From: Motacilla alba alba
Lineage: Eukaryota > Chordata > Aves > Passeriformes > Motacillidae
Length of the DNA: 64,000 bases
Direction: 5' to 3'
Assembly: GCF_015832195.1 (NCBI RefSeq)
Contig: NC_052028.1
Span: 973,501-1,037,500, forward strand
Below the pieces are notes generated by a model that saw only the letters and a list, made by a program, of their open reading frames with translations, did not search any database and had not been told where the DNA came from. Numbering within the stretch: the first letter of the stretch is position 1; each line of letters opens with the position of its first letter. The position numbers and the translations under genes are program-made. Positions 39,032 to 53,010 of the stretch are shown here, piece after piece.

Positions 39032-39450
39032 TGTGAGAAATGACTGCTCACTTTAAAAGTTTCAAAGGTTTATTAAACCTTAACAAATACAACCAAGGAC
39101 CGAATAAGGAAAACGAGCAGCATTGGCAGCATGACTGCCTACCAGACTCTCCTCAAAATGGCTGCTCCGCCTTTTAAACCCTGGTGGTGCAGCCAACCCG
39201 GCCCCTCCCAAGGTCTGTCAGTCAGCTCTTCTCCGCCGCCCATTGCTGGAGATCCCTTTCTTGCCGCTGGATTGGAGGTCAGGTGTTGTTGTGCCACACC
39301 CCCCCCACAGGAAGCCCATTCCCAGCGGGCCCATGGAGGGCGCGAGGGCCGGCCGCCACAGAGCGGGACAGGTGATTGTGGGGAGAACAGAGTCTGTCCA
39401 AACATCAAACTCAATAACACAACCGTACATCAACAGAACTTCTCATAACA
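39032..39450 (-). mobile_element. Solo LTR, minus strand
   Basis: Read on the minus strand it starts TGTTATGAGAAG, has a TATA-like GGTTTAAAAGG, then a poly(A) signal in GGTTTAATAAACC and ends TTCTCACA. That is a complete U3-R-U5 order. No clear target duplication was seen. No retroviral coding sequence is attached. Confidence 0.6.
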
Positions 39451-39479
39451 TACACACAATATTCATCCCTTAATTGCGA

Positions 39480-42400
39480 GAGCCAGTCATCACGTTGCTC
39501 ATCTGTAACACAGACCCAAGGGCCTCACACGTGTTTTTCCCCTGCAGGAGAAGCCAAAGCCTCTGGGAGTCATTAGCAAGTGGCTGCAGGGCTGAGGGAC
39601 AGCTCAGGGACTGTGTCTGAGCTGCTGCTCCCAGGTCTCTCCCTTCCCTCAGCAGGAGCTGGCTCTGGTGAGGCTGTGGGGATGGAGCCACCTGCCAGGG
39701 TCACAGCCTCACATGAGGCTGCCCTGCTGGGTGCCAGCCTGTTGGCCCTGTTGCACGCATTGTTCTGCATGTGACACCCAGCCAGGTCCAGGAGCGGCCC
39801 GAGGTTTGCCCCAAGCAGTGATGTCTTTGTGGGGACCCAGCCCCTCCATGAGCCTGGGAACAGCACAGACACCCCTGACACAAAGAGGAGGTGTCCGTGT
39901 CCTCTGATGCCCTGGGCATGCAGGGGAAGCCCTGGGCTGGGTTTTTCCTGCTCTCAGCACTCTCCAGAGAGCTCCAGAGCCCCCTGAGAGCTCCCCACAG
40001 CACTGCCCATCCAGCTGCACCAGCATCTGCTGTCTGGGTGTATTGTTAGAGCAAATGAGGAAACAAGGACACACAAACCACGATTCACTCAAACTCATGC
40101 AGTAGATTGGGGTGAATTCTGCCTTGAGGTGTTTTCTCCTTGGATCATGTCAGTAATTTTTCAGTCCATCAGCCTTGTGTGTTTTGCAGCCTTTCAGATG
40201 CTCCCCTGACCCGCAGCAAGGGAACCCAGCTGTACCCAGGGCTCACGTGGATGCTTCACTCCTTGCTGGGGGCCATGAGCTCCATCCCTAACTTGAGCCA
40301 CAGTTTGGCCTCTTTCAGACCAAAACTCTCCACTCCTTGAAGCCAGGAACCTGCGACCTTGGGTGAGGAGGATCAGGAAAGGACAAGGTGGGAAAAAATA
40401 CGAGCAGTGAGCTCAGCACCAAGTGTGTGATTTCTACAGAGGCCCCTCAGATGCTTCCAATCCTGGTGTTTTTTTGGATAGAGGGCATCGTTTTGAGTAT
40501 TGATTCAAATGACCTCCACCTTTGCAAGGTTGAGGATCTTTGCAAGGGATTTTTTTTTTTTTTTTGCTCCTTCAAGACAACAGGCAATTTTAGCCACCAC
40601 ATCATTCTGGGGGGAGGAGAGGGACATGGACAGCTTTGAAGGCACCCACCTCGAAGCCCAAGTTATTCTCCCTGCTTTTCCCTCACCACCTCAGCAGCAA
40701 GAACACATAAATTGTGTGTCATAGCTGCCTTTTCATCTGTCCCAGGAGTTATAGACTGCACACATAAGACAATTCGTGTTCTTCTGCATAATGAGGTGAG
40801 TTTTATAAATCATAAATCTTCACTTAATATGCAGGTGGTGTTTGCTGCCAGGTTTAGGAAAACTGATGTAGTTGCCAAGTTCATGAATGTCATAAATCAT
40901 TCATGCTAAGGTAGTCTGCAATTGCTCAGTCCTTTGAGACAGACCAATTTCAAGGTGGTTGTTTAACACACAAACACGATCTTCATTGATTGTTTATACA
41001 AATATATATTTTCATTAAGTTTTTCCCTCTCCATTTTTTTCCCTTCGTTAGGTGCCAAGAGTGATGCCCCAAAGAGTCCCCACTAGTGGCTTCTCTCCAG
41101 TTTCACAATTCCATCAGAAATCCATTACCAAATGCATAAAAATCTATGGATTTGTAATAAAATGAGCCCCCTAAAGCTCAGAAAACAGCCTGGATGTCTC
41201 CATAAATCTCGATGCATGTGATTAAAGAAAACAGAGTGCAAAAGCGTGCCTCAATTCGTCACAGGGTCATTTTGGACATCCACTATTTTCTGCAAAATTG
41301 ACATTAATTAAAGGTTTGCTGATCCCAGCAGGGTTTTCATCACTGCTGTAGCTGCTGTGTGCACAGGAGCAGGTAATGCACTTCCCATGGGGAATATCCC
41401 GTGTGCTTCTGCATTTATCTGAGCCTACACACCCAGGAGCTTTCTGGGTGCTCTGCAGCCCCCTGGGATGTGCAGGATTCCGTGGGAAGTCTCTTGGGAA
41501 AGCAGCTTTCCCAGGAGATGTGCAATTTTTAGCAGAGTGGAAAATTAGAGCTGTGTAAATCCTGCAGGTATCTGGGAAGAGCCTTCCCCCAGTGCCAGTC
41601 CTGAGGGGCTGAACATGGACAGACCTGCCCAGGGCTGGGGGAGGGTCACCAAGCTCAGTCCTGGTGGGAGATGCTCCTCTTGTCCTCACATCTCCCAGCC
41701 CCAAATGTCCCCAGGAGCTCTCAGCTCGTGGCCTTTGTGCCTCATCTTCCCCTCCCACCACCTCCTGGGCTTTACACTTTGCTTTCTGTTTTTCTATGAC
41801 AACATTATTTCTAGTCTGGTCTAACAAGGTGAAAGCTCTGTCCTATCTTGCAGTGTTCAGGGTCATTCAGGGAGGGCTGTCACCTCCCCTGCAGAAGCAG
41901 GGGTTGGGTTATCAGAGCCTTTCACTTCCCACCTGATTTACATCTTGGAGACATCCAAAAAACCAAGACACCATACTACTGGACAGAGTAGTAAATCAAA
42001 AAATGCTCAGGCTCAGACTCACCCAGCACTTGAGAGGGTCTGATATTGAACTCCACATTAATTTTAAGTGGATCTGAGAAAACTGTGTAGGTGGGAAAAG
42101 GCAGAGAATTTTGACTGCTGTTCTGTCTTCCATCATCCTTTTCCAGCGTAATTAACTCATCACAAATAATTCAGGCACTGAGTTCTTTCTCTTCATTTTC
42201 CCTGTGATCAGCCAACAAGCGCTTAGTTTCTCGAGTTTATTCCTTGTTTCAATCTACTCACTGAATCATTATTGCTGTTAACTCCACAAAGGGAGGAGGA
42301 GGAGGCTGTTCCTCAGCATCTCACTGTGTGTGCCAGCCAGAGCTGGAGATCTGGGCCATACTGGTTAGTTCTGGTCAGATCTGGAGTTTGCTCCATTGAT

Positions 42401-44220
42401 TTGATGAGCATGAGACTTAGAAAAGACTTTTAGGGGAAAAGTTGACTTAAAATTTGACTTGTCACTAATGTGGCATTGGATTGGCTCCCAGCCTGCCCTG
42501 AGATTTCTGTGATGTCAGTGTTACTCTTCCCAATTCTCCTCTGATCTAATGGTTCTCAGATTGGTGTAGCATACTGGTTTCCTTACACTCCTGCATGCAA
42601 ACCAGTTCTCCAGGATATGATTGAGAACTCAGCCCTGGGCATCAGCACAGCCAAAGGGAACATCCCCCTCCATTCCAGCAGCTCCAAGGTTTCCACCTCC
42701 TTGTTGTGAGGTGCCCTTCAGAGAAGCATCATTCTCGCTGGAGTGGCAGCTGATGCTTCCTACTAATTCAGAGCTGAGATAAAACCTCAGGGAAGCTGCA
42801 GAGCTGCAGGACCTTCACGACCATAACTCTTCCCTCTACAAGTATTTATGTTCTCAACACTGATTAAGCTGGGCTTGAGCCATACCTTACACTCCTTGAG
42901 GGGCTCTCCTCCTGCGGAGGGTGACATCTCCTGGGAGCAGCAGTCAGGGATGCGGGATGTCACGGAGAGAAAGCTGAGAGTCCACCAGGAATGATCCGAG
43001 GTGAAACCTGGTGAGCAAAAATCTGAACTCACCAAAATCCAGCCAAGTTATTCTCACTCCATCTGAAAAGGGAAGGAGCTTTTGGGGTGGTTTCTCTAAG
43101 GACATGGAGGGGGGACTCAAATCTTCCTTTGATTGTTTCTCCTGGTCATAAACTAAAGACAGGGAAGATATTTCTGTGGAAAACAACACTGCTGGATATG
43201 TCACCTCTCACTCAGGATATCCCTCAGGGACAGGACAGGGCAACAACAAAATGCAGCTCGAATTGGGGAAAAGGAGAGAAAAGAGAAGAAGAAAGTAAAA
43301 TGAAGATAGGGAAGAGAAGAGCTGCAGAGTCCTGCTCCCTCAGGTCCCTGCTACTAAGGCAGCATCTAGGCAGGCACAACAAACTGGCTGCGGTTGCCAC
43401 ATGGGATGTGATTAACAGGAAACTGCAGTTTTCCCTAACACTTTGAGTCACAGGGGAAACCTTCCCATAGCCTGGAGAGCTGCTCACACTCAGAGGGGTA
43501 TGTGGGGCTTCCCTGGGTGCTGGCTGGGGTGGGTGGCTCCGAGGAATGCTGCTGTGCCCAAAGGAATGGAGGTGCCAGCCCTGGGAGCCAGGCTGTGTCA
43601 CCCAAGGGCAGCAGCGCTTCTCCCTTCCCTCTCATCCCTCTGTACACGTCCTACTTCTTCAAAGCTCCTGACCACCCCAGTCCCTGATTTCCCTCTCCTT
43701 TCTCCAAAGTGTGACATTCCCACCATCTGTAAGGCTGCCAAACAAGAGACTTTGCATTTCCCTGCAGGGTTGCGCTTCAATTAAAAGCTTTTCTTGATGT
43801 TTTAACTTTCACCTCGCTTAATTGAGGTTCCCTTTCCCAGCCTCTGCCTTCTTTTTAATGAGAGGCTAAAATTCTGGTTAATGGTGTTTGCAACGGGCAG
43901 CACCAGCCATGCTACAGAGGGCAAAGGCTGCTCCTGGCCTGGCCGAGAGCCATGGAGCCTGGAGCAAAAGCCACTGGAAAAATACAGGATCCAGGCCACA
44001 GAACCAGTGATCCTGCCCTTTTACAAGCTCCTGGACTTCCTCACTCAGCACTTCAGCAGCAGCACTGATCCTTTCCTTGTGGAAAAGCAAGGAACCAAGT
44101 GCTGGAGCCCAGCTGGGGAGAGCCAGATGCTGCTTGCCCCAAATTTCCCTTTCTGGAGTGCCACTGCAGCACTACCACCCCCAAATATTTTAGAAGCATG
44201 GGCTGGGTTAAGTGTAGTGA
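39480..44220. other. Intergenic stretch, no gene recognised
   Basis: Contains a T17 run near 40550 and an AT-rich block (40740-41320) with little repeat character that could be conserved non-coding DNA. No exon was identified. Confidence 0.55.
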
Positions 44221-44221
44221 A

Positions 44222-44257
<36 letters not shown>

Positions 44258-44340
44258 AAAAAAACCCCAAAAAACCCAAATAAAAACAAAACAAAACAAA
44301 AAAAAGCAACAAAACAAACAAACAAACAAAATAAAACCTA
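44220..44340. repeat. Poly(A) and A-rich tract
   Basis: About 34 consecutive A, then A runs broken by single C, including (CAAA)n. It may be the tail of a retroposed sequence or a simple repeat. Confidence 0.85.
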
Positions 44341-47300
44341 CAAAACCACCACAACCTCTTTAATTTGCCTACTAATTTATGAGCAAGTAAGCTGCTTCCC
44401 TGCCAAGCTTTTCTTCACCAAAAAAAAAAAAAAGTTAGAAACACTTCATAAAAAATATTGAGCACTTCAGAAATTCTACAGGTCCTTGTGCAGGGGTGGG
44501 GATGATTTTTTGTGAATTACTCATGTTTTAAGGAGGATAATGTGTGTGCAACAAAGCACACCTTTATTTTACAGCGAGACTCCCATTAGGTTCACCCAGA
44601 GCTGCTCACTGGTGAAACACAATTTTCTGAGGAAAGAAGGGATTGGAAGCTTCCAGGGAATTGCCCTCGTCCTGCTGGGAGCTGGGGAGGGTAACAGAGC
44701 CATCACGGAGCTCTGCAGGCGGTCCCTCCCCATCCCGGTCCTGGCCCAGCCCTGCTGGTTCCTGCCAGTGGCCCTGGGTTGCTGGGAATGGAGCAGCTCT
44801 GGACTGGCATGCACGGGAGCTTTTGGGGCTCATTGCAAAGGGTTCCCTTGCTCCAAGGCCGATCCCTGCTGCAGGCACAGCCCCGTCTTCCTACGGAAGG
44901 TCCCCCAGCTCCTCCCCAGAGCGGCTGCGCTTGCTGAGCTGCTCCCATCCAGGTGGTGCCAGATGTCCTTGAAACACTGCCAAAGGAAGGGGCAAATGTC
45001 TGCAAAATCACTCATCTCTCGCTGTCCCGACCGTTTTATTTCTTCCCTCACGCTTGTAAAAGCTGGGACCCTCCTTGCCAGCTCTGCGGTGGTTTGAAAC
45101 CCGAGCTGCTGTGCTGGAACACTTCCACAACTTCAGGTGCAGCTTTTATTTCTGGCCTTGGAACAATGTAAGAATTTCTGATCGTGGGTGCTTGGTCGTC
45201 TCTAAAAATCATTCATTTACAGCATTGCATTGCCTCACAGTGCCGTGGTGCGGGATGTGGGAGGGACGAGCAGGAGCTGGAGCAGAAGGGCGGCTTAGAG
45301 CCTCTGCCGGAGCCTCGCAGATGGACGAGCAGACGCTGCCAGGGGGGAGACACAGGCTGGCGGCGAGGGAAGTGGGGCCAGCAGGGCCGGGGGAGCGCAG
45401 GAGCTCAGCCAGGAGCAGGATTTCCCAGCCCCGAGGGCTGGACAGTGCCCGCAGGGAGCCAGCACAGGCAGCTCTTCCGTGCCAGCGCGAAGCCAGGGGC
45501 GAGCTGGCTGGAGGAGCCCAGCCCCGGCTCATCCGAGGCGCAGGGATGTCGACACACTGCTCCAGTTTGGGTAAATTCTGGATGAGGTGCACGCATATTT
45601 TTGTAGACAATAATTTTGGTTAACAGAGAGAGAGTCGGTTTTATTGGGGCTTTTAGGGGGATGTCTGCCAGCATGAATAAATGAGTGCTCTCACCCAGCT
45701 CTGGGGACAGGCTGGGCATGGGGCTGGGGGCACAACCTCAGTGGGCTCAATGGACCACGTGCCCACCATCCCCTGCTCCGTGGGGGGTCGAAGCCTGGCC
45801 ATCACCAGAGCTACTGAGAAAAATGCTGGTTTTTACCTTTTACAGATCATTTAACGCTCTAATGAGATGCCTTAAAAATACAAACGAGCCGCCTGATACG
45901 GTGGGATGCAAACCTATCTCCGTGGCACTAATTTTCCTGAAGATGCTTTTTGTCTCTGCAGGCTGGAAACTTCGATGTAAAAATTTATTGTGCGGCCTCC
46001 CCTAATAAAATGTGATGGTTTTACTGTATTTTTTTAAATATAAATGTACATTTACTTGTGAATTATACCAAGAGGCGGGCGCCGGCTGTGGTCGAGCCTG
46101 CGACACTCGGCATAGATTACAGCTCCCTCACAACTTGCCAGGACCGCGGACTTGTGCCTAAGGGTGTAACTTCTGTTGACTGCAGTGAAAGTTTCTGGTG
46201 TGCTGCCGTGAGAGAATAGGCCCCCAGAGGCTCATTTAGTGTTGATTAAAAGCAGGAGACTGATAGCACTGATAGCCGAGCCGAACGCTGCGCTTGCCCC
46301 GTGCCGCTGCCTCGCCTCGGAGCCCGACCCTGCTGCTCCTGGGAGCCCCAGAGCTCTCTGTAATGCATCTTGTTTCTGACCCAGAAAGTGCTTGTTTCAG
46401 CTGTAACAGTCCCAAAAACGCCCACTGTCACCTCAGTATCACCCCAGCTGCCCTGCGCTGGTCCCCGTGTGCCCACCACAGGCTGCCCGTTCTCGCTGCC
46501 TTCCCGGGAATATCCCACCTTCTGCCTGACTTCCAGCAGCTCCTGGGGCTGCCTCAGCAGCTGTGCAAGGCTGAGGGGAGAGGGGACAGGGGTTTATGGG
46601 GTCACAGCTCCCACTGCCCACAGCAGCCCCAGCCTGGCTGTTCATTTCTTGGCCAGTGTGTCCAGGGGCAGGCGGGGGGCTCAGCAGAGCCCCCGAGCCC
46701 GTGGCTGGGGCATCAGGTGATGGAGCAGCTGCCTTTGATGTGATGGAGCTTAACGAGCAGCGAGGGAACTCGTGAGCCTCACATCAGCACGATCAGCTGA
46801 GCTCTCCGGGGAAAGGGCTGCGCCCGGGAGATGGGGAGATGACTGGTGATGGAGGAGTAGCAGATGGTGTCTCTCAAGGAGAACACTGGGACAGTAATTA
46901 CAAGAGACAAGAGGAGAGCTGCTGGCTCACGCACGAGAATTTGTCCAAGCAATCATGGGAAGCACAAGTCTCTCCAGAGAGCGCCATGGGGGAGGAAGAG
47001 TTTTGCCAGAAGCTCCCAGTGCTGCTGCCAGGCCCTCCCCACCTCTCCAAGGGGGCACGGACGTGTCTGTGACTCCCTATTCCCAGAACAGCCGTGTCTT
47101 TCCGTGTTTCAAACTCTCTTTTGCTTCCTCCCACTCTGCCTTGTCCACAGGGCACCCCAAACACCATCCTGCCTGTCCCAACTTCCCATCAGGTCTGAGG
47201 CAAAGACGTACCTTTGGTTCTCGTGTGGGAGAGCTATGCCAGGAGGGATGGGCTGGGAGCATCACTTCTCAGCCCCACTCAGGGAAGGAAAAGCAGAGCA

Positions 47301-48830
47301 GAGCTCACAGCGTGCAAGCGTTTTTTCTCCTTTTGCTCAGCTGTGATTTTATGCCCTATTGCCGCTCTACCCCATGCCCTCATTTTTTTCTACTCTAGCA
47401 TGACTCCCGATTCCCGTCGGAGAAGTTCCCTGCCAGCTAGAGCGGTTCGGGAGGAGTTTAATTAGCGCTGCTGTCCCTCGCTGTCCCTCCCCGCGCTCAC
47501 CCGTGTCCCTGTCCCAGGAAGCGGAGGGTGAGGAGGGCTCTGCCGGGCCGGGGTGCTGTCACCGGGAGGGATCCCCTGCCCGTACGTCCCCGTTGATGCT
47601 TTAGCTCTGCAATGCAGCCTGACCAGGAGCTGAGACCTGCAGGTGACAAGGAAATCGAGGCTAATTAGAACTGCTAATTAGATCTCTGTTGAAACCCCGC
47701 CCTTGCCGTGTGCCCGTGGGCTGTGCTCCGGGATGGGTCCCTCCCGCTCAGGAGGATTCCTCTGCCGGCGCCGCCCCATCGGCAGCGCACACGCAGGAGC
47801 CAAAAAGAATAATAATTTGTAAAAAAGGCACTTGGCAAGACTGAACGGTTTCACGTCCTGCTGCCGCTGACTTGGGAGAGCCGCAGCCCCGGCAGCGAGG
47901 GCACGGAGCCAGGAATAGCCAAAGGAGATCTATTTCACCTCCCATTGATCCAGCTTAGGGAGCAGCTCCCGGGAGTTGGGATGGTTCCGGGCACGGTGGG
48001 GAGAGCCCAGCGATCCCCTCCTTCAGCACCTGCCAGAGTGGGGCCAGCAGTGGTCTGGAGTGAGCTCCTGCCAGGGCACACTCACCGTGGGGCTTTGCAG
48101 GGAGCAGAGGTGGGATTTCATTTCTGCACGCTTTTCAAAAGGGCTCTGCAGCGCGTCTGCCCAACTCAGGCACCGCAACCTTTCCCATCTTCCCCGTGGT
48201 AGAGGAGCGACAGTGCCCGTGTCCCGGGATCAGCTCCTGGCCCGGGGCAGCCGGCAGTGCCAGCTCCAGCTTTGTGCTCAACTTCCCCTTCCCTGTCCCA
48301 TTCCCGCAGCAGCAAACCCTCAGCATCCGCATCCATCCCCTTCTGGCGCCGGGGGACTGCCTCTCTCCGTCCCCTCACAGCGGGTTTAAATGAAACCCCC
48401 CAGGACTCCAGAGCACAGCCCCATTGCCAGCAGTGCTCTGGGGTGTGCCCGGCATTGTGTGGGCGTGGGGATGTGCCACGGATCCGCTGAGGACGGGGAG
48501 GGGGGTGAGCCACACACACATTTGATTTGTTGCTGTCCCCACCAGGGCTGGTCTCGGTGCCCAGAACAGACACGCCCCAGGGCATTTTCGGTGGTGGTAG
48601 GGAGCTCGGTGTGGAGTTGGAGCTGTCAGGTGCAGTGACAGGATGGAGGGAAGGGATGCCAGAGGTGGGACCGTGCAAATTTCAAAGCAACAAAGCAAAG
48701 GGCAAGGTCCTACAGCTGGGTCAGAGCAATCTCAAACACATACAGGGCGCATCTGTAACACCGGGTGTCTGATCAGGTTTTACTACTTGGTTCCCTCCAT
48801 GCATCACCATCTCCATTGTTTTTCTGACTG
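44341..48830. other. Intergenic stretch with moderate CpG content
   Basis: GC-rich parts near 45230-45560, 46060-46330 and 47400-48400 alternate with AT-rich sequence (45830-46060). No coding exon, RNA gene or mobile element was recognised. Confidence 0.5.
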
Positions 48831-48839
48831 AGGGCAAAC

Positions 48840-49375
48840 TGCATGTGAGACCCCACCTGCAGAGCTGCCCCAGCCCTGGGGCCCAGCACAGGAAGGACCT
48901 GGAGCTGCTGGAGCCAGGCCAGAGGAGGCTCCAGGATGATCAGGGGATTAGAGCACCTCCCCTTTCAAAGACAGGCTGAGAAAGCTGGGGCTGTTCAGCC
49001 TGAGGAAGAGAAGGTTGCGTGGAGTCCTCACAGCATCTTCCAGAGTCTGAACAGGCTGCAGGGAAGCCAGAGAGGGACTTTGCATCAGGAACTGGAGTGA
49101 CGGAACAAGGGGGAATGGGTTAAAACTTAAAGAAGGGAAATTTAGATTAGATGTTTGGAAGAAATTCCTCCCTGTGAGGGTGTTGAGGCCCTGGCACAGG
49201 TTGCCCAGAGAAGCTGTGGCTGTCCCATTCCTGAAAATGTCCCAGGCCAGGTTGGACAGGGCTTGGAGCAACCTGGGATGGTGGAAGGTGTCCCTGCCCA
49301 TATCAGGGGGTGGAACGAGATGATTTTCAAGATGCTTTTCAATGCAAACCATTCCATAATTCTAACACCATTCGC
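48840..49375 (+). repeat. CR1 LINE 3' region
   Basis: Runs from GACCCCACCTGCAGAGCTG through CCAGGCCAGAGGAGGCTCC and GGTTGGACAGGGCTTGGAGC to the terminal CCATTCCATAATTCTAACACC. It has the usual order and is about 535 bp. Confidence 0.93.
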
Positions 49376-52300
49376 CATTTCCATCAGCACCCCCCAGCAG
49401 CAGGACCAGGGCAGGCAGCACAGCCCTGATTTACTGCCACACTTAAACCTGTGCCTAACTTTAAGTGCACAAGTAGATCCATCGACTTCAGTGGTTTAAG
49501 GTTCGACTTTTGTAAGTAAGTTGCAGAACAAGGACCTACATTATTCATTGGAAACCCCGGGTAATGCATTCTTAGAAAATAACTACCAAACTCCTCAAAT
49601 CCCTGCTGAAAGGACATCCTAAAGCCCTGCCTGGATAGAGAGATTAGCTGGGATTGCTTTGTAAGCACCGCACATACATACATACAGATATATGTATTTC
49701 TCTACCAGACACTGCAATTCAGACTTGCCAGGATCCCAACTCTGCCTGCCTGGGAGGAGACGTGAGAGGGGCCACAGCAGTCAGCAAAGCAGCACAGCCC
49801 AGACCAGCCCTCCCCACAAGGCAGCCAGAGAGGGGACGATGCAATTAAGCAAACTAATTGAAGTGCAAATGTAGGTGCTTCTAGCACAGACTGCCAGGCA
49901 GCTTCGGCCATAACTGCAGCTGCAGCTCAGCTCTCTCATTGCAATATCAAGGTAATAAATATAATGCCATGTCGAGTTAAGACACGAGCATGAGATGCTG
50001 CAAGCAGAGCATTTTATGTCCTTTATTCTGCTCCAGAGACCCCCTGGGAGTAGCAGAGCCAGCCCTGGGGTGCAGAGCCAGGTACCTGGGCAGGTGAGCA
50101 GAGCCAGCCCTGCTACAGCCCAGCAGAGTAAAGGCCAAACCTGGGCACCCTGGCCACAAAGCAGGGCTGGTGAGGCACAAAGTCAGGAGCCCAGCTTAAA
50201 TTCCTGAAATGCCTTATCCTCCCAGGATGAGGGGGCGGTCCCCAATGAGGCTGCTCCCACCTCCTCAGCACCCCCTGCCCCAGCAGCAGCAGCCCCGGGC
50301 ACGGCTGTGCCACCTCAGGACATGCATTAAGTCCCCTTCTTGCCCCAGGATGGGGAATATATTCCCTCCAGGATGGATTTTGGGTGTCTGGGAGGGAAAG
50401 CAGCTATGCCATAGCAGGATGCACCCCATTTGTGAGGAACAGAGCAGGGCACCCATGTTGGCAAGGACAGGCAGGAAGCACCCAAGGTTCTCTAGGTTGG
50501 CAGGAGCCACCCAAGGTTTTCCAGCTGTGGGGAGCAGCCCGGCACGGGCAGCACCAGCACCGCGCATGTCTCACTGCCTGTGGCCGGGAGCTGCCTGTGA
50601 AAATCAGCTGAAACGACATGGGTTTGAGCCATTTCATAAAATGTAATCGAGAACTATATCCCTGTTGTGCAATTCCAGCTGATAGTTGGAAAAATAAAAA
50701 CCCCAGAACTCTGTCGGAAGGATCACATTCTGCATTCAGCGTGATGAGCAGCTGGAGAAATCCCTGCCACAGCCACGCGTTGTTCTGTGGCATCCCCTGG
50801 GATGTGCCATGCACTGTGCACTCTCCCCATGCATTGTGCCGTGTCTGTGCATGTGGGTGGCCCAGAGGTGTATGGATGGGGTGTATGTGCCTGTCCCTGT
50901 GCCTGTCCCTGCCAAAAAACTGGGAGCAGGTGGAAGAGGGCCACAAGTGGGATGGATCCATCTTCCTCACCGTGCTGCTGCTTGTGAGATTCCAGCAGTG
51001 GGATGCAGGGAAAGCCAAATGTTATGGATCCCTCAACCACTGTTATTTGTCCCCTTGTGCATCGCTGGTATTTTGCATTAAAATATATGTTGTTAAATTT
51101 ATGCCTTAATATATATATAGATGTGTAATATGGCTGAGTTACAGTTGCTGTGGGAACTATAACTTTCTCTTTTCCAAGGGGCTGTTATATGTCTTATTAT
51201 GCTGTATCATCTGGAGGGTGGCTGGAACAAGATTGCTGCTGTTAATCCTTCAGCACGGAGGGTGATTAGAGGCAGCCCAGCCAAGCTGTGAGCGGGGCTG
51301 TGCCTGCGGGTGGGCAGTGCCACACGCCTGCTGACTCCACTCCTCTGGGCCAGGGGGTCCGGGCAACAGCACGGTGTGAACCAGGTGTAAATCAGCTCCG
51401 TGAGCTGCTTTGCTGCTTCCCCAGAGCTCTGCTAGGCTCTGTGCTGGGGACAAGTACACTTGGGCTTGGACTTGGACCAGCCATGCTGCTGCCACCACCT
51501 CTCCCAGGTGACAAACAGCGTCAAGGTCCTGCTTTCCATACAGTGGGAGCTTGGGCAGGGTTTGGGTGGGGCCCATCCCTGCCAGGCTGAGCCATCGCTC
51601 TCCACTTGGGAGCTGGGAGCCAGGAGAAAGGCAGATCCTACACCCCTCCTGCTCCTGCCGACCTCCATCCCGACCAGTTGGCATCGGTGGGACATATCCA
51701 AACCCTGCTCCCAGCAGGGACAGGGAGAGAAATGTCCATGGACAGCAGGGAAAACATCCAAAGGCCCTGCTGCCTGCCCTCACAGTGCCTCAGTTTCCCC
51801 ACCTGCAGAGGGGGAGGCTGAGCTCCCTTGGGTGGCTGCAGGGAGGTGGGGGCTGTATTTGGCACCCCTTGATAAAGCACATCCCAAGCCCTGTCCTGGG
51901 AATCCTAGTGCCCAGGGTGTGCAGGGAGCTGGGTCCCTGTCCCCAGCACTCATCCCATCCTTGGCACATGTCCGTCCATCTCAGGGAGCTGCGTTTGCAG
52001 GAGCCCTGGCTGTGCCCAGCAGGACACGGCTCTGCACTTCACCTGCTGCTCTTCATGTGAGTTTGTCCTCCCCTTGAGTCCTGTTTGGTGTGAGGTCACT
52101 CCCAGCCTGTTGTCCATGCCCACAGCTCCATCTCTGCCTAGTCCTGCCCCACATCACCCACCATCTCCTCTGGCAGATTTTTCCATGGACACTGGCTGGG
52201 TTTGGGATTTGCACCACCTGGTTTGATGCCACTTGCTTCTGACCCTTGCCTGCATTTCTTCTGCCTGTTCCATCAGTTCTTCTCTCCCCCTGCCCTCCCC

Positions 52301-52770
52301 CCATGTTATTTGTTGTAATTTGGTTTTCTGGCATTCTGCTTGGTTTTATTATTCTTGGCATTGCATCTTTGGGGATTTCACTCACATCATTTCAGCCCAA
52401 ATTTGCGTTGACATCATTATGATCCTCGTCTTCACGCTGCCCACTCTCCCTGTGGAGCCAGCACTGTCCTGATGCTCCCTGACAGGGTTTGGGGACGGCG
52501 CTCCCTGCCCTCATTCCAGGGTTTGCTCCCGTGGCGTGCGGCTCCTCGCGAGCACAGCTTGGCCTCGGGCAGGCTCAGCAGAGCCTGGTTCAGTGTTCCA
52601 GGGCTGAGATGGGGAAACATTCCTGAGCCTGTGACAGCAGCAGCTGCAGAGGCTGGGGCTGGCTGGAACAGGGAGCTGCCCCTGGCCTTGCCCCGACAGA
52701 TTCAGCACCTCCTTCCTGCCCCGTTTTCCTGGCCACAGGAATTCTGCTTCATCACCCGTGGAGGAGAAGG
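49376..52770. other. Intergenic stretch, no gene recognised
   Basis: Only a short ACAT repeat (49673-49688) and a TA run near 51110 stand out. Confidence 0.55.
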
Positions 52771-52774
52771 AGCA

Positions 52775-53010
52775 GGATCCTACCTGCAGAGCTGCCCCAG
52801 CCCTGGGCCCAGCACAGGCAGGAGCTGGAGCTGCTGCAGCCAGGCCAGAGGAGGCTCCAGGATGAGCAGAGGGATGGAGCAGCTCTGCTGGGAGGAAAGG
52901 CTGGCACAGCTGGCATTGTTCACCTGCACAGCAGAAGCTTTGGGGTGATTTAATTGCAGCCTTCCAGTGCCTGAAAGGGCCAACAAGAAAGATGGAGAGA
53001 CACTGTTTAC
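52775..53010 (+). repeat. CR1 LINE fragment
   Basis: CTGCAGAGCTGCCCCAGCCC, then CCAGGCCAGAGGAGGCTCC and the AGGCTGGCACAGCTGG block. It shares long words with the copy at 48840 but stops before the 3' end. Confidence 0.85.

Noticed and set aside
39131..39160. Plus-strand MTA start as CTNNA1 exon 2
   Set aside because: Only the first three residues agree with alpha-catenin, and the sequence lies inside a minus-strand LTR.
52472..52948. 158-codon open frame
   Set aside because: Its second half is CR1 sequence and its first half has no family resemblance.
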